Below the pieces are notes generated by a model. It was given only the letters and a program-made list of their open reading frames with translations. It was not told the origin of the DNA and ran no database searches. Positions 1 to 5,225 of a stretch of 5,531 nt of DNA are shown piece after piece (positions within the stretch are counted from its first letter, which is position 1; every line of letters begins with the position of its first letter). Source of the stretch: Dehalococcoidia bacterium (lineage in GTDB: Bacteria; Chloroflexota; Dehalococcoidia; GIF9; AB-539-J10); assembly GCA_030603485.1 (NCBI GenBank), contig JAUVXS010000112.1, positions 1 to 5,531 of the forward strand, written 5' to 3'. A program made the position numbers and the translations under genes.

Positions 1-70
1 CTAAAAGAAAGAAGCTAGTATCTTCTTCGGTAACTGTACCGTCGAAATCACATTGAACTAAGGTTTTCAT
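1..70 (-). CDS. HAD-superfamily phosphatase, MtnX-like (N-terminal fragment)
   Basis: Only the first 23 codons lie in the window; the gene runs leftward off the edge. The protein begins MKTLVQCDFDGTVTEED. This contains the HAD motif I signature DxDGT, with D8 as the expected nucleophile that forms the phospho-aspartate and D10 as the general acid/base. HAD phosphatases are soluble Mg2+-dependent enzymes. The 'QCDFDGTVTEED' opening resembles the HAD-IB group of MtnX-like phosphatases (MtnX is the methionine-salvage phosphatase), but a phosphoserine-phosphatase-like relative cannot be excluded from so short a piece. The ATG is preceded by no clear Shine-Dalgarno sequence. It lies behind an extended -10 promoter on the same strand and is divergent from proB. 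The family call is well supported; the substrate is unknown. Confidence 0.75.
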   Translation of the reverse strand, partial: MKTLVQCDFDGTVTEEDTSFFLL

Positions 71-79
71 ACTTTCGAC

Positions 80-112
80 TTAATCCCACGGGCAATGGTC
101 AGAGCCCGTCAT
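80..112 (-). other. Possible 10-codon leader ORF overlapping a small hairpin
   Basis: Within the predicted leader of the HAD gene, ATG at 112 opens a frame MTGSDHCPWD that stops at 80, nine bases before the gene's own ATG. AAAGGG lies five bases upstream of this ATG. The same segment contains a perfect 6-bp inverted repeat, ACGGGC/GCCCGT (88-93 and 104-109), with a 10-base loop. Short frames like this arise easily by chance, so this is a weak candidate for a coupled upstream ORF or attenuator-like element. Confidence 0.18.
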
Positions 113-154
113 ATGTACCCTTTCTTTCTTACTCTGTAGCAAGGAGCAGCACAG

Positions 155-182
155 ATTATACCATACCGCTCCAGGCCACCAA
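155..182 (-). promoter_or_regulatory. Extended -10 promoter for the leftward HAD phosphatase gene
   Basis: On the minus strand TTGGTG (182-177) is followed after 16 bases by TATAAT (160-155). The bases just before the hexamer read TGG, so it forms TGnTATAAT, an extended -10 element. The -35 is weak (TTG only), which an extended -10 is known to compensate for. The predicted transcript start is near 148, giving a leader of about 78 nt before the ATG at 70. The assignment is from motif match only. Confidence 0.6.
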
Positions 183-231
183 TTACTGGCGGATTCGATT
201 GCCTGAATGTCTTGCTTTTTCCTTGATTGAG

Positions 232-260
232 TTGTCAGTATGAGTGAAAACTGCTAGATT
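232..260 (+). promoter_or_regulatory. Candidate promoter for proBA giving a leaderless proB transcript
   Basis: TTGTCA at 232-237 (5 of 6 to the sigma-70 -35 consensus) is followed after exactly 17 bases by TAGATT at 255-260 (4 of 6 to the -10). Counting from the -10, transcription would begin at 267 or 268, which is the A of the ATG at 268. There is no Shine-Dalgarno sequence before any possible proB start, which agrees with leaderless translation. If right, the GTG at 244 and the ATG at 262 lie outside the mRNA. The -10 is imperfect, so confidence is moderate. Confidence 0.42.
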
Positions 261-267
261 TATGCCA

Positions 268-1380
268 ATGTCTTACCATCGAATAGTGGCTAAATTCGGC
301 ACCGGCCTCATTACCTCGGGCACTGACCATCTCGACTTGCAAGTTATGTCAAGTTTGGTGGAGCAGATAGCCCTACTCCACGGCCAGGGGAAGGAGATAA
401 TAATAATCTCTTCCGGAGCTATTGCCTCGGGAAGACAGAAGCTTAAAAAAGTTCCAGAACGCAAGAACACCCCTTTTAAACAAGTCCTGGCTTCTGTGTG
501 CCAAAGCCACCTCATGTATAACTATGAACAACTTTTCAGCCAGTATGATATAACCGTAGCCCAGGCATTGCTCACGAAGGAAGACCTCTCCGACCGCAGT
601 GGCTATCTTAATGCTCGTAAGACCCTGCTGGCCCTTATCGAGCTTGGCATAATCTGCATTGTCAATGAGAATGACGTTGTCGCCATCGATGAGATTGCAG
701 AGCTCAAATTCGGGGATAACGATAATCTTTCCGCCATGGTGGCTAACCTGGTTGATGCTGACCTTCTAGCACTGCTCACCGACATCGGAGGCTTATACAT
801 TGCCGACCCACGTTACAATCCTGAAGCTCAACTTATTCGCCGGGTGGACAAGATTGACGCCGAGGTTGAACGTATAGCTAGTAATACTGCCAGTCGCCAG
901 GGGATTGGCGGCATGACGACCAAGATTGAAGCAGCCAGGCTAGCTACCTGTTCAGGGGTCAATGTAATCATCGCCGACGGGCGGGAACCTGACATACTGG
1001 TGAGGATTAGCCAGGGAGAAGACATAGGCACTTTCTTTCCCACGCAGGTGAACAAGATGGAGAGTAAAAAGAGGTGGATGCTCAGCGGGCTGGCTTCCAA
1101 AGGCAAGGTCACGGTGGACAAAGGCGCTGTCTTAGCCCTCAAGGAGCACAATAAAAGCCTGCTCCCTGCGGGGATTATGAAGGCGGGGGGCGAGTTTCAT
1201 CGCGGCGATATTGTGGATATCCTGGACGAGAAGGGCAAACGCATTGGCTGTGGTATTTCCAACTATAGTTCTTCCGATTTAGCTATAATCGGAGGGAAGC
1301 ACTCCGGTAAAATCCTCGGCCTCCTCGGCTACGACTATGGCGACGAAGTGGTTCATAGGAACAATATGGTGATATTGTGA
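268..1380 (+). CDS. proB: Glutamate 5-kinase (first step of proline biosynthesis)
   Basis: The cytoplasmic enzyme phosphorylates L-glutamate with ATP to gamma-glutamyl phosphate, which is unstable and is passed to ProA, encoded next. The 370-aa length agrees with the family (E. coli ProB has 367). Visible amino-acid-kinase motifs are KFGTG at residues 9-13 (nucleotide loop), SSGAIASG at 48-55, NENDVV at 133-138, FGDND at 148-152 and GIGGMTTK at 212-219. The ADLLALLTDIGGLY segment at 164-177 is also typical. Residues from about 273 to the end match the PUA domain of long-form ProB enzymes (LLPAGI, RGD, EVVHRNN). The frame could open earlier, at GTG 244 (just after an in-frame TGA) or ATG 262. 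I chose ATG 268 because it gives the family-like start MSYHRIVAKFGT and matches the predicted transcript start. No Shine-Dalgarno sequence is visible for any of the three. ProB is typically feedback-inhibited by proline; nothing here shows loss of that. Confidence 0.96.
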   Translation: MSYHRIVAKFGTGLITSGTDHLDLQVMSSLVEQIALLHGQGKEIIIISSGAIASGRQKLKKVPERKNTPFKQVLASVCQSHLMYNYEQLFSQYDITVAQALLTKEDLSDRSGYLNARKTLLALIELGIICIVNENDVVAIDEIAELKFGDNDNLSAMVANLVDADLLALLTDIGGLYIADPRYNPEAQLIRRVDKIDAEVERIASNTASRQGIGGMTTKIEAARLATCSGVNVIIADGREPDILVRISQGEDIGTFFPTQVNKMESKKRWMLSGLASKGKVTVDKGAVLALKEHNKSLLPAGIMKAGGEFHRGDIVDILDEKGKRIGCGISNYSSSDLAIIGGKHSGKILGLLGYDYGDEVVHRNNMVIL

Positions 1381-1404
1381 ACACTACAAAAATGTGAGAG
1401 ACAA

Positions 1405-1479
1405 ATGCCAAAGAACGCTTATGGACGGTTGATACAGAGAATCGGAAGAAATTTTCAAAAGAGAGGCATGAAAGGATAG
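1405..1479 (+). CDS. Possible 24-codon ORF between proB and proA
   Basis: An ATG at 1405 opens a basic peptide (MPKNAYGRLIQRIG..., ending RGMKG) that stops at TAG 1477-1479, five bases before the proA ATG. It is in the same frame as proB, and the frame stays open from the proB TGA onward. The sequence before its ATG (GAGAG) is at best a poor ribosome site. I do not recognise the peptide. It may be chance, a coupling peptide that delivers ribosomes to proA, or nothing more than spacer. Confidence 0.18.
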   Translation: MPKNAYGRLIQRIGRNFQKRGMKG

Positions 1480-1484
1480 TTGCT

Positions 1485-2759
1485 ATGAAATCAGCTATAA
1501 AAGAGCTAGAGGAGAAGGGAAAGGCTGCTAAGGCAGCTTCGAGGAAGCTGGCTTTCCTTTCCACCGAGGTTAAGAACAAAGCTTTGCTCAATATTGCTGA
1601 AGCTCTTATCACCAAAAAGGATGAAATTCTGGCAGCCAACAAGATTGATTACGAAGAGGCGAAGGCTTCAGGGATGAGCGAAGCCATGCTCGATAGGCTT
1701 ATGCTATCGCCATCCCGCCTTGAGGGCATAGCTCAGGACACAAGAACAGTGGCTGCACTGCCTGCCCCCGTAGGCGAGGTGTTTGAGATGCGAACTTTAC
1801 CCAATGGCTTGCAGATAAGCAAGAGGCGAGTCCCTTTGGGAGTTATCGGTGCGATATACGAGAGCCGCCCCAATGTTACCATAGACATATCAAGCCTGTG
1901 CCTTAAATCAGGCAATGCCGTCATCCTTCGGGGTGGGAAGGAAGCCATAAATTCCAACGCTGCCTTAGCCAAAGTAGCTCAAGAGGCTTGCGACCAGGCT
2001 GGCGTGCCCCAGGGGGCAATCCAACTTATTGAGTCCACGGAGCGAGCTTTAGTCAACCATATGCTCAAGATGAAGGGAATAATTGACCTGATGATTCCCC
2101 GTGGCGGTGCTGGTTTGATAAAGCTTGTTTCAGAGAATGCCGCTATGCCGGTACTTAGCGGCGGCATCGGTGTTTGCCATACCTATGTGGACAAGAATGC
2201 CGACCTGAATAAGGCGGTAGCTATTGCCTACAATGCTAAGGTTCAGCGCCCCACCGTATGCAATGCTCTCGATTGCATCTTAGTTCATAATCAGATTGCT
2301 CAAGCTTACCTGCCTTCCATTGCTAAAGAGTGGGCCAAAGCCGGGGTGGAAATGCACTGCGACGAACAAGCCTTGACTATACTTAAGCCTGTCCCTTCCT
2401 TAAAACTGGTCCCGGCAACAGACGAAGACTGGGGGAAGGAATACCTGTCGCTGAAAGCGGCTATCAAGGTGGTTGACTCTCTGGACGAAGCTCTGGAGCA
2501 CATTGAGAAATACGGATCAGGGCACTCCGAAGCTATCGTTACCGAAGACCATTCGGCAGCAACGCGCTTTCTTAACGAAGTGGATGCTGCCTGTGTTTAT
2601 GCCAATGCCAGCACTCGTTTCACCGATGGGAGCCAGTTTGGATTAGGTGCCGAGATAGGCATAAGCACACAGAAATTTCACGCCCGTGGTCCTATGGCTT
2701 TGAAAGAGCTGACCAGCTACAAGTGGATTATCCAGGGCACCGGTCAAGTTCGGCCTTAG
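1485..2759 (+). CDS. proA: Gamma-glutamyl phosphate reductase (second step of proline biosynthesis)
   Basis: This cytoplasmic NADPH-dependent enzyme of the aldehyde-dehydrogenase fold reduces gamma-glutamyl phosphate to glutamate 5-semialdehyde, which cyclises to pyrroline-5-carboxylate for ProC. The 424-aa length is normal (E. coli 417). Family landmarks are the YESRPNVTID segment at 125-134, RGGKEAINSN at 149-158, IPRGGAGLI at 204-212, GIGVCHTYVD at 227-236 and QRPTVCNA at 254-261. C259 in the last of these is the expected catalytic cysteine that forms the thioester. EIGISTQKFHARGP at 390-403 is the conserved C-terminal signature, and all key residues appear intact. The start is well supported: AAAGGA lies eight bases before the ATG. 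The gene follows proB on the same strand after 104 bases without an obvious terminator, so the two are probably co-transcribed. It ends 25 bases from the stop of the convergent YkoP-like gene. Confidence 0.98.
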   Translation: MKSAIKELEEKGKAAKAASRKLAFLSTEVKNKALLNIAEALITKKDEILAANKIDYEEAKASGMSEAMLDRLMLSPSRLEGIAQDTRTVAALPAPVGEVFEMRTLPNGLQISKRRVPLGVIGAIYESRPNVTIDISSLCLKSGNAVILRGGKEAINSNAALAKVAQEACDQAGVPQGAIQLIESTERALVNHMLKMKGIIDLMIPRGGAGLIKLVSENAAMPVLSGGIGVCHTYVDKNADLNKAVAIAYNAKVQRPTVCNALDCILVHNQIAQAYLPSIAKEWAKAGVEMHCDEQALTILKPVPSLKLVPATDEDWGKEYLSLKAAIKVVDSLDEALEHIEKYGSGHSEAIVTEDHSAATRFLNEVDAACVYANASTRFTDGSQFGLGAEIGISTQKFHARGPMALKELTSYKWIIQGTGQVRP

Positions 2760-2784
2760 CCTTCGTGTTATTAAGACAGAAGCA

Positions 2785-3363
2785 TCACGAGACCGAGCCG
2801 TGGATTCTCAAGAGTTCGGCACGGGAGAGCCAAACCGCCTTAACCTTCACGGATTTACGAGAGGCGGTACGCCTCTTGAGCCAGGGGATATGATGGGCCT
2901 GCATCAGTGCGTCGATGTGGAGTCGGGCCAGCTTTATCCTCAGGGTGTTCGGCAAATCGATGACCTGGAATCCCAACCGTCCAGCATGAGCATGAAAGGC
3001 AGTCCAGCCGTACACTGCAACGATGCCACCATATTTCCCATTGGCTACTTCTGTGGCCAGGAGTTGCAAGCCGTCCTTTAAGTAGGAGACGAATCCCCGC
3101 GGGAAATCCCTCCTCCCTGACCCTGAGCTTGACCGCCGTTTCTCAGCAATCCAAGCATTATTCAAGTGCAGTTTGATGACAGGGTCGCCAGGCCTAACCT
3201 CACAACCGTCCTCCAGCTTGATAGGACAGCCCTTGTGACGTCTTACCTCAACGCAGATGATGCTGCTTCTTTCGCGAGGCTTGATACCGAGGGCTATTGC
3301 GTGAACTTTGTTTATGATGGGCAACATAGCCCGTATAATAACTTCTAATAAACGGGATGCCAT
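2785..3363 (-). CDS. YkoP-like protein, function unknown
   Basis: The 192-residue soluble-looking protein has no signal peptide or clear membrane segment. Its pattern matches, from memory, the small family named after Bacillus subtilis YkoP. This consists of a basic strand VEVRRHKG, then LEDG at 50-53, RPGDPVIKLHLNN at 57-69, GRLGF at 128-132 within a YGWTAFHAHAGRLGF segment (YkoP-like proteins have a GiTlLHrG.rLGF block here), and a C-terminal LSRAELLR at 179-186. No catalytic motif is evident, and the family's biochemical role is not established as far as I know. The frame extends up to ATG 3390 (next to an in-frame TAG). I prefer ATG 3363 because GGGTGAT lies at proper spacing before it, while the earlier ATG has only a weak AGG. 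It follows the adenylating-enzyme gene on the same strand and probably shares its transcript. The N-terminus is rich in I, L and M and might contact a membrane, but this is weak. Confidence 0.68.
   Translation of the reverse strand: MASRLLEVIIRAMLPIINKVHAIALGIKPRERSSIICVEVRRHKGCPIKLEDGCEVRPGDPVIKLHLNNAWIAEKRRSSSGSGRRDFPRGFVSYLKDGLQLLATEVANGKYGGIVAVYGWTAFHAHAGRLGFQVIDLPNTLRIKLARLHIDALMQAHHIPWLKRRTASRKSVKVKAVWLSRAELLRIHGSVS
2858..2878. repeat. Strong inverted repeat (hairpin) at the 3' end of the YkoP-like gene
   Basis: AGAGGCG (2860-2866) and CGCCTCT (2870-2876) form a perfect 7-bp stem around a GTA loop. One G-T wobble and one further C-G pair extend it to nine pairs. It lies inside the YkoP-like coding region, about 100 bases downstream of the proA stop. 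On the plus strand it could mark the 3' end of the proBA transcript, but no T-run follows, so I do not call it an intrinsic terminator. Confidence 0.45.
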
Positions 3364-3462
3364 GTTATCACCCTGGGAACTCATTTTCATCGCCTAATCA
3401 CGCCGCATCCGCAGGCATAGCTTTCTGGAACGCGCGGCAATCCGGTCGCTAATAATCTGCGG

Positions 3463-4860
3463 CTATTGCACTGACTGGTTTACGTTGGAGATGATGTTCT
3501 TCCACTTCCCCATATGACGGGAGCGGTCTTCCAGCGTGGTCACCAGTTCAACACGGATAGACGGGCGATCAACGCCCAGGGCATGTAACTTCCGTGCCAT
3601 CTGTTCCCGGACGCTACTAGCTACGTGTCCATTCCCTTCCTCGAACATCAGTCGCAAGCAGATGCCGTCCGGTTCATGGACCACCTGGTACTGCCGTATA
3701 TCGGCGAAGCTTTCCAGAACGTTCCAAAAATGGACAGGATGAACGGCAACCTGTCTCCCTCCTCGACCTCGAAGATAGAGAACATCGTCATTCCTGCCGT
3801 TGATGGCAAGAATACGGCGGAATGGCTGGCCACACGGGCACGGCTCCGGAGCCAGTACCATCATGTCAGATATTTCGTAGCGGATGACGGGCTGAGTGAA
3901 ACCAAAGAGACTGGTGAACAGAATCTTGTGTCCTAGAGTCCCGTCAGGCACAGGGCAGTTGTCCTCATCTACTACCTCAACAATGCCCAAATCTTCGAAG
4001 ATGTGCATCCCTTGGCCAGGGTTGCACTCCATAGCGCGGAGTCCCTCCTGAGTGCCATAGATGTCAAAGACAGAACTTTGCCACGCAGCCTGAAGTTGCT
4101 TCCTCAATTCGCTGGGCAGTGGTTCACCACCGCCGGCGATAATACAGGGATTGATATGCAAGCGCCCTTGAAGTTGTTCTGTCACAAGCAGCCCAAGCAT
4201 GGATGGAAAACCCCGAAGGATGTGGGGTTGAAGGGAATTTAACCGCTGAACCAGCTCTTCGATAGGAGCAGTAGCCGGTAACACGTGAAACCGGTAAAGG
4301 CCGATATCCATGCTCAGGGGGAGGCGATAACTATCGTGCAGAGGGCTGGGAGAGCCGATGGTAACAATCGTGGGGCGTCTCCTTGAGAAGGGAACCACTC
4401 CCATCATGGCTGCAATCCGCATGCTTGCCGCCTCCTGGATACTCCACTCTTTTCGATTGAATACTACCACCGTTTTCTGCCCGGAGCTACCCGCCGTAGT
4501 AAGCACACGATACTCGCCCAGGTAATACTCGTCCCCGGAAACATGGGCCATATGTTCCTGTAGTTGGGAGAGGCGCAACCGAGGATCAGTGACAATTTCG
4601 TCGAAGTGTTTCATGTAGGTTTTTTTGTCCATAACAGGGAAGTCTTGGAGACTATAGGGTTGACTCATTTGGTGTGCGCTGCATAACTCGCGGTAAAAGG
4701 GAGACCGTTGAGTCACCCAATCAAGAAGCCTGGCTAGCCGGCGCTGCTGTAACTCCTCAAGCTTGGCGCGGGGCCAGCACTCATGTTTGATTAAAGCTTG
4801 GCGATAAGCGATGGCTCGGGCCAGGTCCCCTAAGCGGCGCAGCCTGTTCGGCTCCCTCAT
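3463..4860 (-). CDS. PaaK/CapK-like adenylate-forming enzyme (phenylacetate-CoA ligase family)
   Basis: The 465-residue cytoplasmic protein belongs to the ANL adenylating superfamily, in the branch of phenylacetate-CoA ligase and the CapK/coenzyme F390 synthetase-like proteins. Such enzymes activate a carboxylate with ATP to an acyl-adenylate and usually transfer it to CoA or another acceptor. Visible motifs, in order, are a basic N-terminal helix region, SPFYRE at 53-58, the phosphate loop TTAGSSGQK at 121-129, GGGEPLP at 243-249 and IYGTQEG at 267-273 (the YGxTE motif). Then come PVIRYEISDM at 324-333, CPCGQPF at 341-347, NGRNDD at 354-359 (hinge), and MGKWKN at 450-455 with a candidate C-terminal lysine K452. 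The family's usual TSGSTGxP loop is altered here (see findings). The substrate cannot be read from the sequence, and true phenylacetate use is unlikely without other paa genes nearby. GAGGA lies nine bases before the ATG, and an in-frame TGA directly precedes it. It is the first gene of a probable two-gene unit with the YkoP-like gene (stop to preferred start: 99 bases). Confidence 0.85.
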   Translation of the reverse strand: MREPNRLRRLGDLARAIAYRQALIKHECWPRAKLEELQQRRLARLLDWVTQRSPFYRELCSAHQMSQPYSLQDFPVMDKKTYMKHFDEIVTDPRLRLSQLQEHMAHVSGDEYYLGEYRVLTTAGSSGQKTVVVFNRKEWSIQEAASMRIAAMMGVVPFSRRRPTIVTIGSPSPLHDSYRLPLSMDIGLYRFHVLPATAPIEELVQRLNSLQPHILRGFPSMLGLLVTEQLQGRLHINPCIIAGGGEPLPSELRKQLQAAWQSSVFDIYGTQEGLRAMECNPGQGMHIFEDLGIVEVVDEDNCPVPDGTLGHKILFTSLFGFTQPVIRYEISDMMVLAPEPCPCGQPFRRILAINGRNDDVLYLRGRGGRQVAVHPVHFWNVLESFADIRQYQVVHEPDGICLRLMFEEGNGHVASSVREQMARKLHALGVDRPSIRVELVTTLEDRSRHMGKWKNIISNVNQSVQ

Positions 4861-4870
4861 TCAGCGTTGT

Positions 4871-4944
4871 CCTCGAATTACCTTCAGGAACTCATGTTCT
4901 CTTCACTGTCCCCTAAGCGTTCATCAGCTCCAGGTAATCCTCGG
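4871..4944 (-). promoter_or_regulatory. Structured mRNA leader that may cover the ribosome binding site
   Basis: In the minus-strand RNA, CCGAGGATTACC (4944-4933) can pair with GGTAATTCGAGG (4882-4871). This gives eight pairs (GGATTACC with GGTAATTC, one G-U wobble), then a tandem G-A/A-G mismatch, then two C-G pairs. The 3' arm contains the GAGG of the only Shine-Dalgarno site for the adenylating enzyme. Inside the loop, GGGGAC and GTTCCT can form a second stem with wobbles. No known riboswitch class is recognised. The pairing is seen directly; a regulatory role is inference. Confidence 0.38.
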
Positions 4945-4980
4945 TTTTCAAAAACTACATCGTTATACTAGGTATTTTGC

Positions 4981-5009
4981 ATTATAAACTGGTCACTATT
5001 TATTGTCAA
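4981..5009 (-). promoter_or_regulatory. Perfect-consensus sigma-70 promoter for the PaaK-like/YkoP-like unit
   Basis: On the minus strand TTGACA (5009-5004) and TATAAT (4986-4981) are separated by exactly 17 bases, matching both hexamers in full. An A/T run (AAAAATT) lies upstream of the -35 and could act as an UP-like element. The predicted transcript start is near 4974, so the mRNA leader is about 114 nt. A match this exact is very unlikely by chance in this position before a same-strand gene. Confidence 0.85.
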
Positions 5010-5195
5010 CTGTTTCGGGAATTTTTGCATTGAGAAACACTGCTACCAGGATAATGGCTTAATGGAGGAGTAGTTTGGGAAATAGAAAAAACCTTCTCTT
5101 TAGCTCGGGTGGATAGCAAAGACATTCTGGGTAAGGAGACTTTGAGGATGAAGAGAACTTCACAAAAAGCAGCAGGCTGGGAATACTTCGTGAGA
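5010..5195. other. Spacer between the MscS gene and the leftward promoter
   Basis: Together with the promoter and leader this makes a 335-base gene-free stretch (4861-5195). In this part I find no convincing intrinsic terminator for the MscS gene. The T-run on the minus strand near 5085-5090 has no proper stem before it. The only other thing to note is a short plus-strand frame, listed separately. I see no repeats, tRNA or mobile-element remains. Confidence 0.5.
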
Positions 5196-5225
5196 CTAAT
5201 CCTCCTTCTTAGGAAAATCTGGTAA
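5148..5225 (+). CDS. Possible 25-residue small ORF antisense to the MscS gene end
   Basis: An AAGGAG sequence (5133-5138) lies nine bases before ATG 5148, a good Shine-Dalgarno arrangement. The frame encodes a short peptide starting MKRTSQKAAGWEYF, followed by a hydrophobic, basic end (VRLILLLRKIW), and stops at 5223-5225. The last 30 bases overlap the MscS 3' end on the opposite strand. I recognise no family. A weak promoter-like pair (TTGCAT, 19 bases, GATAAT at 5025-5055) lies upstream. The hydrophobic, cationic tail recalls small membrane peptides, but chance is the more likely explanation. Confidence 0.2.
   Translation: MKRTSQKAAGWEYFVRLILLLRKIW

Noticed and set aside
828..1151. Long minus-strand open frame opposite proB.
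   Set aside because: It is the shadow of proB coding constraints; the protein has no recognisable family and no ribosome site.
1283..1642. Minus-strand frame of 119 codons across the proB-proA junction.
   Set aside because: It is antisense to two well-supported genes, has low-complexity composition, and has no family resemblance.
2760..2784. Possible bidirectional terminator between the convergent proA and YkoP-like stops (CTTC...GAAG with a bulge).
   Set aside because: The stem has only four firm pairs plus a bulged extension, and there is no T-run on either strand.
2800..3081. Plus-strand frame of 93 codons downstream of proA.
   Set aside because: It is opposite the YkoP-like gene, which shows family motifs; this frame has none and starts without a ribosome site.
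3625..3936. Plus-strand frame of 103 codons inside the PaaK-like region.
   Set aside because: It is antisense to a gene with clear adenylating-enzyme motifs, and the product is unrecognisable.
5161..5195. Possible terminator after the MscS gene (CAGC/GCTG followed by TTTTTG on the minus strand).
   Set aside because: The CAGC..GCTG stem has a two-base loop, which is too tight. The alternative longer pairing depends on wobbles and an unpaired centre.
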